NCBI GenBank assembly: GCA_024763115.1 | Contig: JANTGB010000062.1 | Location: 1 to 9,427, forward strand | Direction: 5' to 3' | Origin: Desulfobulbaceae bacterium | GTDB lineage: Bacteria > Desulfobacterota > Desulfobulbia > Desulfobulbales > SURF-16 | Length of the DNA stretch: 9,427 nt | Shown here: positions 1-6,215 of the stretch, in pieces | Layout: every line of letters begins with the position of its first letter | Numbering within the stretch: the stretch's first letter is position 1 | Program-made: the position numbers and the translations under genes | The notes under the pieces: model-generated | The model's database searches: none | The model's input: only the letters and a program-made list of their open reading frames with translations | What the model was told of the DNA's origin: nothing

Positions 1-39
1 TGCGCCGACCTGATCACGAAAATCTACGGCACCCTGTAA
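1..39 (+). CDS. possible 3' end of an unidentified gene (partial)
   Basis: From base 1 the first frame reads CADLITKIYGTL and stops at TAA (37-39). The residues look protein-like, but twelve codons cannot identify a family. The stop codon lies inside the GTAAC motif that starts the repeat at 36-95, which resembles other places in this window where an element abuts a stop codon. The frame could also be open by chance; sequence upstream of the window would decide. Confidence 0.3.
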   Translation, partial: CADLITKIYGTL

Positions 40-95
40 CCAGTTACAATTACAGGGGTTAGCGAAGTTATAGCGCTTACCCCATGAGTAGTTAC
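36..95. repeat. short GTAAC-ended repeat, diverged
   Basis: A 60-bp block starts GTAACCAGTTAC and ends GAGTAGTTAC, so both ends carry GTAAC facing inwards. Inside is a stem: GGGGTTAGCG pairs with CGCTTACCCC (9 of 10). Its reverse-strand end, GTAACTACTCATGGGGTAAG, closely matches GTAACTACTCACCGGGTAAG near 7517-7536, so this is a recurring end type. I see no target duplication. Probably a decayed member of the same broad GTAAC group as the elements further along. Confidence 0.5.
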
Positions 96-452
96 ACAAT
101 ATCTTTATTTACAGAATCAAGAGTTCCGACGGTAAAGAGGAAAATATTATTAAAGGCGAATTGATAATATTTATTGTTGACAAACTAACTGTTATGTGCT
201 TTATGTGCTCTGATAGAAAAATCTTATTGGCTGGCGGATGTTTTTGATGTAATGAAAAAATCAAACATTATAAATAATGGGAGTGCTCCATGCAAAATAA
301 GGGAGGTGATACATAACCAGATACCGCACTTAGAATGCCCCCGGAAACAGCAAGATAAAATATCATAATTTGTTTCAGCTGTATTGATCGCTAAGTAAAA
401 ATGAATTTTCGTTTATCAAAATGATTTATTTGTTAAGGAGGATAATAAAAGG
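96..452. other. AT-rich leader region before the DUF302 gene
   Basis: No convincing gene. It holds a 9-bp inverted repeat (142-150 with 164-172, AAATATTAT/ATAATATTT), a possible -35 box at 177-182, and a small open frame from ATG 252 to TAA 368 (38 codons, MKKSNIINNGSAPCK at its start) without a good ribosome-binding site. An eight-codon ATG frame (290-316) overlaps it. At 299-310 the text TAAGGGAGGTGAT is almost a full anti-Shine-Dalgarno complement but leads to no sizeable gene. The region could be a structured leader; this is open. Confidence 0.4.
177..205 (+). promoter_or_regulatory. weak sigma-70-like promoter candidate
   Basis: A perfect TTGACA (177-182) is followed after 17 bp by TTTATG (200-205), which matches TATAAT at only 3 of 6 positions. 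The inverted repeat at 142-172 lies just upstream and could be a regulator site. It would produce a leader of about 240 nt before the gene at 453. The -35 is good and the -10 poor, so this is only a candidate. Confidence 0.22.
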
Positions 453-1910
453 ATGAATAAAATTACACTAATAATATTGACAGGGTTATTAATGATAGCC
501 CCTTTGACGGCGGTTCAGGCGGCAGTTTCAACCGACCAGAAACCGTTTAAAGTCATTGCTAAAATGGAATATGACCGTAGTCAACATGATCCCCTTGAAA
601 TTATTCATCAGGTTACGGATGTCCTGCTCGAAAATATCGAGGAGGCCTCTAACGGTGAACTTAATATAGTTGAATCTTATGATGGTATGGAACCTGATCA
701 GCCCATAAAGGTTCTTCATTTTCCGCCTGCAGAAGTAAATGGCGAAATACAGTATGGTGCCCAGATAGAGGTATGGACTGATAATGACAATGCTTTTATT
801 ACCAGTCTCGGGGCCAAGTACGGTGTCGCAACCCCTTGGAATATATGCGTTGTCTCATCTCCTGACATGATGGGCATGATGATGGGTATGATTGGAGGCG
901 GTGGTTCTCCGGGAGAGACCGATCCGTCAGGCGATAAAAAGGATTATATCCTTGTAACAATGGTGAATCCTCTGGCCATTTCCAAAACTGTTTATCGAGA
1001 TCTGAATTGGTCGGACAATTCATCTTTTAACCGTCACTGTAAAAATGTCACCCGAATCATCAATAAATCCACCATGGCGGTACTTAAGGCAGATACTGAT
1101 TACCGGTGGAAGGCCTCTTATAGTGAACTTATATATAATGGCCTGGCAATAAAACAAAAGGATGTTAAAAATATTCCACTGGATCAGGCCATGCCGTCTC
1201 TTTATATAGCGGGCGCAAGCGCTGATACGGTTGCCTCCAACTATACTGATTATGTAAGAACAATTCCGCCGATGTTCAAACCGGGTGGCCAGCTTGAGTG
1301 TGTAGGCAAAACGGTTACCAAATTATTTACCGATCTTTTTGCCTGGATGGATCCGAATATGCCCTTTGACTGTGACCTTACCCAACCCCCATACTGCGGT
1401 CCGGTGGTTCATTTTGACAATCTTGATGATTTCAAGGCCAAATTCCCCGAAATGATCAATCAGATGTTTATGCCTCTCTGGAGACAGAATCTGGTGGGCC
1501 AGCCGTGGAAGTACATCCGCAGGTTCGGTGAAGGAGAGAATAACGAAGTTAATGTGGTGGAAATGTGCAGCAAGTTTTATGCTTCAATGGCAACAGGCAC
1601 CGGATTTCATCATGCCCCGGCCCTTCCCTGCATGCTGGGTTTCTACAATGATGAAAATTGCGCGAACTCGCGCTGCGTGACGTGTCCCCCCTCCTGTGGA
1701 TCAAACGTTAACATGCTGACGGCAAGCGCAGCATTTGCATGGTTTTTTAAGGATGCGGCAATGATGATGGATATGATGAATATGCCGGTACAGGCATTCA
1801 TGTTTGAAAAATTCCCCCTGATCATAAACTATGAAATCAGTGCCTTGGTAAATGGCGGGCTGCAAAATGCGGGGGTTCCCGAAAGAATGCCTTTACCTTT
1901 ATGGCAATAA
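453..1910 (+). CDS. secreted protein with two DUF302-like regions, Met-rich
   Basis: 485 aa. The start is supported by AAGGAGG (435-441), 11 bp upstream, and by a Sec signal peptide (K3, hydrophobic 5-20, cleavage probably after VQA at 21-23), so the product is exported. The C-terminal half resembles DUF302: NVVEMCSKFYASM (367-379) followed by APALPCMLGFYND (388-400) is laid out like the family's signature of a Cys-containing helix and then LPC plus a strand. The N-terminal half has a weaker copy: IEVWTDNDNAF (105-115), then TPWNICVV (127-134), with a strand at 165-171. A loop between them (138-151) is nearly all Met and Gly, MMGMMMGMIGGGG, and a second Met cluster is at 437-444 (MMMDMMNM). 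Six Cys lie at 372-415, including CVTCPPSC (408-415). DUF302 has no settled biochemical role. The Met and Cys clusters would suit soft-metal (copper) contact in the periplasm, but that is inference. It is a single-gene unit, convergent with the FecR gene. Confidence 0.6.
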   Translation: MNKITLIILTGLLMIAPLTAVQAAVSTDQKPFKVIAKMEYDRSQHDPLEIIHQVTDVLLENIEEASNGELNIVESYDGMEPDQPIKVLHFPPAEVNGEIQYGAQIEVWTDNDNAFITSLGAKYGVATPWNICVVSSPDMMGMMMGMIGGGGSPGETDPSGDKKDYILVTMVNPLAISKTVYRDLNWSDNSSFNRHCKNVTRIINKSTMAVLKADTDYRWKASYSELIYNGLAIKQKDVKNIPLDQAMPSLYIAGASADTVASNYTDYVRTIPPMFKPGGQLECVGKTVTKLFTDLFAWMDPNMPFDCDLTQPPYCGPVVHFDNLDDFKAKFPEMINQMFMPLWRQNLVGQPWKYIRRFGEGENNEVNVVEMCSKFYASMATGTGFHHAPALPCMLGFYNDENCANSRCVTCPPSCGSNVNMLTASAAFAWFFKDAAMMMDMMNMPVQAFMFEKFPLIINYEISALVNGGLQNAGVPERMPLPLWQ

Positions 1911-1980
1911 CCATAACAAACAGACCTGAATCCGATGAGGGAAAAAATGCGCTGATGGCGCATAACATTTCTTCAGCGTC

Positions 1981-2090
1981 TTAACTGCTTACATGACGCC
2001 ATATTTTTCTGCGATCAGGCCGGCTTACGTATGACTAATACTCTGCACCGGCCTGATCGCGGAATTATCGGATGCCTTGTGAGCAGTTAC
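1981..2090. repeat. 110-bp GTAAC-type element with strong internal hairpin
   Basis: The ends are TTAACTGCTTACA and, read on the other strand, GTAACTGCTCACA: imperfect terminal inverted repeats of about 12 bp. Inside is a perfect 13-bp inverted repeat (2011-2023 GCGATCAGGCCGG with 2048-2060), loop 24 nt. The GATCAGG..GCCGG text recurs in other elements here (around 8246-8270). It lies between two convergent genes, 15 bp from the FecR stop codon, so its hairpin could also act on the 3' ends of both transcripts. No target duplication seen. A smaller hairpin (ATGCGC/GCGCAT) lies just before it at about 1947-1963. Confidence 0.55.
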
Positions 2091-2105
2091 TTGAATCAGC
2101 AGATA

Positions 2106-3080
2106 TTATTGACACAAACCGCTTTCTTTGATCTGCTCGGCTATATTTTCGGCCTGTTCGCTGGTAAGCCCCAGACTTACGGCTTTTCGGACAAGTTCAT
2201 CGAAACTGCGGCGGTCAACATTCTTCATGCCCAGCAGGGCTGAGTACAGCCCTTTGTTGACATCAAGCCGGCCGCTGTTCACTGCTTTCTGTAAAATTTC
2301 AGCGGCCCGCTGCGGTTGCTCCTCTACCCTGAGCGTAACATTACGGCCATACAGGGCCTGCTGCTCAGCCCTGGAAAAGTCCACCATTTTGTTGATTTTT
2401 ATTGCGCCGGGCCTATGCATTTTATGCGGTTGGGCCGTTTGATTCACATCAATACCCTGCAAAAGACTCTTTACCTCCTGCTTACTCATGCGTTGTGGGT
2501 TGCCCGGCATGGTATTCCAGGCGCTGATTTTGGAAGAGTATCCCGGCCTTATTAGGGCAAGCCTGCCGGCGCCGTTAGCCAGATCAATGCCCTTGCCGCC
2601 TTCAAAGAAAATTGTTGTTCCCTGACTGTCGATTATTCCGGAATACATGGAACCACGAATGCCGATAGTGGTTGAAGGTGTTTTGCTTATAACCTTTTGA
2701 GGCAAATGTCGGCTGATAAGACCACCCATGAATCGAAATACCCCTTTCCTGATTTCCGTAGTCATCCTGTCGGTATTTCCGTCCTGCTGTCGGCTGTAAT
2801 CAGCAATACGGATAACAGTGCTGCGTCCCAGACTGATAATCGAATTGTCCGAAAATAATATCTGTGCCCGGCCCTGTTTTTCCGTGATCAGCGTATCATG
2901 AAGATAAACAGGAGATTTAAGGGATAATTCCCTGATATTTCCTTCCTTGTCCAGGGCGGTAACCTGACCGCGCAAGGCAACCACTGTAGCCACGGAACCG
3001 GAAGGATTTTCAAAGGCAAATGCGGCAGCCGCAGACAATAATAAACATATGACAAGGGATAGCTTGCGAATAACAATCAT
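2106..3080 (-). CDS. secreted FecR-domain protein
   Basis: 324 aa. A Sec signal peptide (1-22, cleavage after AFA) precedes a FecR-type domain at about 30-165. The visible landmarks are VVALRGQV (33-40), the stretch LHDTLITEKQGRAQILFSDN (60-79), TTEIRKGVFRFMGG (107-120) and KTPSTTIGIRGS (133-144), the run typical of this family (PF04773). The rest (about 200-324) is polar, predicted helical and unassigned; it ends in Cys-Gln. FecR in iron uptake is an anti-sigma regulator with a cytoplasmic N-terminus, but stand-alone secreted FecR-domain proteins such as this one lack that part and are usually thought to be surface or periplasmic proteins of unknown role. No sigma factor or TonB receptor gene is nearby, so iron regulation should not be assumed. 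No clear ribosome-binding site precedes ATG, and a repeat element begins about 20 bp upstream. Confidence 0.8.
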   Translation of the reverse strand: MIVIRKLSLVICLLLSAAAAFAFENPSGSVATVVALRGQVTALDKEGNIRELSLKSPVYLHDTLITEKQGRAQILFSDNSIISLGRSTVIRIADYSRQQDGNTDRMTTEIRKGVFRFMGGLISRHLPQKVISKTPSTTIGIRGSMYSGIIDSQGTTIFFEGGKGIDLANGAGRLALIRPGYSSKISAWNTMPGNPQRMSKQEVKSLLQGIDVNQTAQPHKMHRPGAIKINKMVDFSRAEQQALYGRNVTLRVEEQPQRAAEILQKAVNSGRLDVNKGLYSALLGMKNVDRRSFDELVRKAVSLGLTSEQAENIAEQIKESGLCQ

Positions 3081-3101
3081 TTTTTGTATCTATGAAAAAA
3101 G

Positions 3102-3276
3102 GTAACTATTTACCGGATAAGTATCTTAATTTAGCTAACCGCCAAAACTATTCAGAGGTAAGAGGACAAAGTGAGACTCCGTGCGCTTTAGATATGTTCG
3201 ATCAGGATGTTGCAGCATACTAATGCTATTTAAGACAGCCGGATCGGACGCAGATGAAGTGCAGCTGAATAGTTAC
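3102..3276 (+). repeat. GTAAC-type element: leading module plus 133-bp core
   Basis: The core (3144-3276, 133 bp) starts AAAACTATTCAGAGGTAAG (first two bases changed from GTAA) and ends CTGAATAGTTAC. It shares GAGGTAAG, AAGTGAGACTCCG, GCAGCATACT and GCAGATGAAG in the same order as the copies at 5920 and 9192. A leading segment from GTAACTATTTACC (3102) occupies the place of the 45-bp module seen at 5875. I find no 8-bp duplication, so the copy may be old or rearranged. Its right end is 3 bp from the TPR-gene stop codon, and the other end forms part of the FecR gene's 5' leader. Confidence 0.7.
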
Positions 3277-3279
3277 AAT

Positions 3280-3699
3280 TTATTTTGTTCCAGCCATAAA
3301 TTCACGGAGATTGCTCGCTGTCTCATCCGGCAGAGCGCCTTCCAGGGCCTCATTGAAATATTGTTCGGCTGTTTCAATATCTCCCAGATGAAAAAAGGCC
3401 TTGCCCAGTTCAACCTTAACAGCCGTTATGGCAGGATCGATAATCAATACTCGCTCAAAGGCCATAACCGCTGCCTCATAATCTCCCTTGGCAAGGGCGG
3501 CCCGGCCAAGAAAAAAATTAATCTCCGGATCGCCGGGATTATTTTTGAATAAAACAAAAAAATTATCATAGGCCCGTTTATATTCACCCGCAGCATAATA
3601 TTGCCGGGCAAGAGCCGATGGGTCGGATGGTGAGGCTGCCGCAACCTCAAGATGGCAGCCGGCCAGTAATAAAATAAGCAAAAGAATTTTTTTATTCAT
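3280..3699 (-). CDS. small TPR lipoprotein
   Basis: 139 aa. The N-terminus is a lipoprotein signal: MNKK, hydrophobic 5-13, and lipobox LLAGC (11-15) with C15 as the lipidated residue and His at +2, so the mature protein is membrane-anchored, probably in the outer membrane. About three tetratricopeptide repeats follow: roughly 27-55 (ALARQYYAAGEYKRAYDNFF), 58-90 (NFFLGRAALAKGDYEAAVMA) and 92-124 (VKVELGKAFFHLGDIETAEQ). The ALAKGDYEAA and HLGDIETAEQYF patterns are textbook TPR helices. Such proteins bind protein partners; no enzyme is implied. It starts 6 bp after the deaminase stop codon and so is the last gene of the salvage operon. Why a TPR lipoprotein follows purine enzymes is unclear; it may instead work with the FecR-domain protein downstream. 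Confidence 0.75.
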   Translation of the reverse strand: MNKKILLLILLLAGCHLEVAAASPSDPSALARQYYAAGEYKRAYDNFFVLFKNNPGDPEINFFLGRAALAKGDYEAAVMAFERVLIIDPAITAVKVELGKAFFHLGDIETAEQYFNEALEGALPDETASNLREFMAGTK

Positions 3700-3705
3700 C
3701 CTTGT

Positions 3706-5025
3706 TTACCTGAAGTCTTTGACGATTTTTTCCATTTCGGCCATGACTTCCTTCTGATCAAGCGTCAAAATCTTACGATCCCGCATAACTGTTTTTCCAT
3801 TAATTATGGAATGAATAACATCAGAGCCGCGAGCTCCATAAACCAGATGTGAAGGAATATTATAAAGTGGGGCAAGATGGGGTTTGTTGAACTCAAGGAC
3901 AATCATATCCGCCTTTTTTCCAGGCGCCAGCGAACCGATCATATGTCCGGCGCCGAGAAGCCTTGCCCCGCCCATGGTCGCCAGTTCCAGGGTCTGGTCT
4001 GCGTTCATTACCGTGGGATCCAGCGAATGCACTTTGTGCAGCTTGGCGGCAGTATCCATTTCTCCAAACATGTCAACATCATTATTGCTGGCACAGCCGT
4101 CAGTACCGAGGCCGACCGTGACCCCGGCATCCAGCAGGGCAGGGATCGGCGCTACCCCTGAGGCCAGTTTCATATTGCTTTCCGGACAATGAGCAACATT
4201 TACTCCCCGTTCGGCCAAAAGCTCTATCTCCTCTTCACTCAGAACCACACAATGAGCCGCCACAACCTGAGAATCGAGTAATCCCAGTGATTCAAGATGA
4301 TTGAGTGGAGTATCGCCATACAGTTTTCTGATATTATTTACCTCATCGGCATTTTCGGAAAGATGGATAACAAAAAGGGCATTGTGGCGGTCGGCCTGTT
4401 TCCTGATCCGGGCCAGCAATTTTGGTGAACAGGTATAGGTTGAGTGAGGATCAGTGGTAATGGTAATCAGGGGATGTTGCCGGTAAAGGTCGAAAAGTTT
4501 ATCAATATAGGCAAAGCCGGCATCAGGCTTGCCGTAATTAGGGGAGGGAAAATCAAACATTCCTTCCCCCAGCCAGGCTCGCATTCCGCTTTCAGCCACG
4601 GCCCGGGCCACATCCTCGGCAAAGAGATACATATCGCAGAATGAGGTGGTGCCGGAACGAATCATCTCCAGGAGGGAAAGACGGGTAGACTGGAAGACGA
4701 TTTCACTGGTCAGGCCGGCCTCTCGCGGGAAAATATACTCCTGGAGCCAGGTCATCAGCGGCAGATCATCGGCAATGCCGCGCAGACAGGACATGGGGGC
4801 ATGGGTGTGGACATTAATTAATCCCGGCATGACCAGTCCCTTATCAGCGGTCAGCCGGACAGCGCCGGGATATTTTTCCTGCAGCCGGGCTTTGGTTCCG
4901 ATTTCAATAATTTCATCGTCAGCCACAGCCACAGCGCCGTGTTCAATTATGGTATTTTCGTTATCCAGAGTAAGTATGGTACCGCAGACCAGTAAATCGG
5001 CCCGGCTCTCATTTTGATTTGACAT
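3706..5025 (-). CDS. mtaD: S-adenosylhomocysteine / 5'-methylthioadenosine deaminase (amidohydrolase)
   Basis: 439 aa from the ATG at 5025. A longer frame reaches a TTG at 5055, but the ATG (MSNQNESRADLL) suits the family's usual length and places the start 17 bp inside the preceding gene, consistent with translational coupling. It belongs to the amidohydrolase superfamily, TrzA/AtzB/MtaD type. Visible metal-site motifs (numbering from this ATG): PGLINVHTHAPM (67-78; H73, H75), VIHLSE (H221, with E224 as the catalytic Glu), AAHC (H258) and GLGTDG (D309). The SGTTSFCDM motif (124-132) is also typical. Family members turn the adenine of S-adenosylhomocysteine, methylthioadenosine or adenosine into hypoxanthine, releasing ammonia in the cytoplasm. 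With a purine nucleoside phosphorylase directly upstream, the pair would yield hypoxanthine plus a (thio)ribose phosphate. Exact substrate preference, and separation from guanine or chloro-triazine hydrolases, cannot be settled by reading alone. Confidence 0.85.
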   Translation of the reverse strand: MSNQNESRADLLVCGTILTLDNENTIIEHGAVAVADDEIIEIGTKARLQEKYPGAVRLTADKGLVMPGLINVHTHAPMSCLRGIADDLPLMTWLQEYIFPREAGLTSEIVFQSTRLSLLEMIRSGTTSFCDMYLFAEDVARAVAESGMRAWLGEGMFDFPSPNYGKPDAGFAYIDKLFDLYRQHPLITITTDPHSTYTCSPKLLARIRKQADRHNALFVIHLSENADEVNNIRKLYGDTPLNHLESLGLLDSQVVAAHCVVLSEEEIELLAERGVNVAHCPESNMKLASGVAPIPALLDAGVTVGLGTDGCASNNDVDMFGEMDTAAKLHKVHSLDPTVMNADQTLELATMGGARLLGAGHMIGSLAPGKKADMIVLEFNKPHLAPLYNIPSHLVYGARGSDVIHSIINGKTVMRDRKILTLDQKEVMAEMEKIVKDFR

Positions 5026-5857
5026 CTGTATGTCCCATTGTCTGTAGAACTTCAATTATCAGCTTTTGAAAATCATTTTCAGCTTTTTTTGCCTGAATTA
5101 GAATATCTTCGATAATTATGGGTTTAAAATTATCAGGATCGTTAACATTGGAAACCATGGAAATACACAGGACTTTCAGGCCCGCGTGAACTGCGACAAT
5201 AACCTCGGGAACGGTTGACATGCCCACGGCATCTGCTCCGCAGTTACGCAGAAATCTTGTTTCAGCCGGGGTTTCCAGGCTGGGGCCGGGAATGGCTACA
5301 TAGATGCCGCCGACCACATTATTAAACCCAAGGCGTTCAGCGCAGGAAAAGGTTATCCGCTGCAGTTCCGGATCATATGCCTGGGAGAAATCAGGGAAAC
5401 GCGGTCCCCATTTGTCGATATTCGGTCCACGCAGGGGATTGTCGGGAATAAAATTCAAATGATCTTCCACCACCATTAATGTCCCGGGAGCAAAGGAAGG
5501 ATTAAGGCCGCCTGCGGCATTGGATAAAAGTAAATATTGCGGCCCCAGCAGGGAGAGAACCCTTATGGGCAAAGTAAGTTCCCTGGTGGAATATCCCTCA
5601 TAATAATGAAAACGGCCTTGGAGTATAGCAGTTTTTTTGCCGCCTAAGCGGGCTAAAATTAAATTACCGGCATGACTTGTTACGGTTGAATGAGGAAAAT
5701 TGGGAATTGACCGGTAGGGAAAGAACTGCCCGTCGTTAATTAAATCTGCAAGGGAGCCAAGGCCGGTGCCCAGCACCAGGACTGCCTCAGGCTTAAAATT
5801 TATTCTCCGCTCCAGCCAGTGGGCGGACTCCTCGACCTGCTGCTGAAAATTTTTCAT
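5009..5857 (-). CDS. purine nucleoside phosphorylase (trimeric, PNP/MTAP family)
   Basis: 282 aa, full length for the trimeric PNP/MTAP family. It cleaves purine nucleosides with phosphate to free base and ribose-1-phosphate. Motifs: VLVLGTGLGSLAD (26-38, phosphate loop), ILQGRFHYYEGY (78-89), LLLSNAAGGL (109-118), AIPGPSLETPAE (188-199; E195 binds the base), GADAVGMSTVPE (207-218; M213) and MVSNVND (234-240). N237 aligns with the Asn that favours 6-oxopurines (inosine, guanosine) in human PNP, where methylthioadenosine phosphorylases carry Asp. That suits a partner that first deaminates the adenine ring, so it may handle methylthioinosine as well as inosine. ATG at 5857 has no strong ribosome-binding site. 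The gene was probably once 11 nt behind the histidine kinase gene; a 339-bp nested element now separates them. punA is the usual symbol, but methylthioinosine phosphorylase is a real alternative, so I leave it blank. Confidence 0.85.
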   Translation of the reverse strand: MKNFQQQVEESAHWLERRINFKPEAVLVLGTGLGSLADLINDGQFFPYRSIPNFPHSTVTSHAGNLILARLGGKKTAILQGRFHYYEGYSTRELTLPIRVLSLLGPQYLLLSNAAGGLNPSFAPGTLMVVEDHLNFIPDNPLRGPNIDKWGPRFPDFSQAYDPELQRITFSCAERLGFNNVVGGIYVAIPGPSLETPAETRFLRNCGADAVGMSTVPEVIVAVHAGLKVLCISMVSNVNDPDNFKPIIIEDILIQAKKAENDFQKLIIEVLQTMGHTDVKSK

Positions 5858-5874
5858 ATTTATCTTTGTTATTC

Positions 5875-6213
5875 GTAACTATTCAGGCAGGGGCGAAAAA
5901 CCGCCCCAACCACCGATCTGTAACTGTTCAGAGGTAAGCGAACGAAGTGAGACTCCGGGCGCTTCAGCTGTGCGTGATAAGGCCGGCGCAGCATACTGAT
6001 GATATGTAAGACAGACTTATCGCTTGCAGATGAAGCGTAACTGTTCACCAGGGCACCAAATTTACGATAACCTTCACTCCTGTAAGTGTTTACCAGTGCC
6101 TTAGATTCGTTCATTTGGGACTTCGAAGCATACTTGTGCTATTCGAGAAGGCCCAAACGGGCGAAGATTAGGTGCTGGTGAACGCTTACGATGAAGCTCA
6201 GCAGAATAGTTAC
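5875..6213 (+). mobile_element. MITE-like element with 8-bp target duplication, carrying a nested element
   Basis: The outer ends are GTAACTATTCAG and, on the other strand, GTAACTATTCTG. They are flanked by TGTTATTC (5867-5874) and TGTTATTT (6214-6221), an 8-bp duplication matching at 7 of 8. The first 45 bp form a module (GTAACTATTCAG...ACCGATCT). The next part, from GTAACTGTTCAGAGGTAAG at 5920, is the 133-bp core once the 153-bp insert and its extra 8-bp duplicate are removed (339 - 161 = 178 bp original). No coding capacity or transposase is present. The right-hand duplicate contains the complement of the histidine kinase stop codon, so the insertion occurred exactly at that gene's end and left its frame intact. 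Confidence 0.85.
6037..6189 (+). mobile_element. 153-bp MITE-like element, copy A, nested
   Basis: The ends are GTAACTGTTCACCAG and, on the other strand, GTAAGCGTTCACCAG (13 of 15 shared). It is flanked by an exact 8-bp duplication, GATGAAGC (6029-6036 and 6190-6197), and sits inside the right half of the element at 5875-6213. A third copy of the end motif lies inside it (GTAAGTGTTTACCAG, 6082-6096). It is 146/153 identical, by my alignment, to copy B (7349-7501) in opposite orientation. No coding capacity, so it must have been moved by a transposase encoded elsewhere. Confidence 0.9.
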
Positions 6214-6215
6214 TG

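Noticed and set aside
4646..5017. 123-codon plus-strand open frame
   Set aside because: Antisense shadow of the deaminase gene, without a start signal or recognisable domain.
5026..5055. TTG start extending the deaminase by ten residues
   Set aside because: The ATG at 5025 fits the family's N-terminus and needs no rare start codon; no ribosome-binding site supports the TTG.
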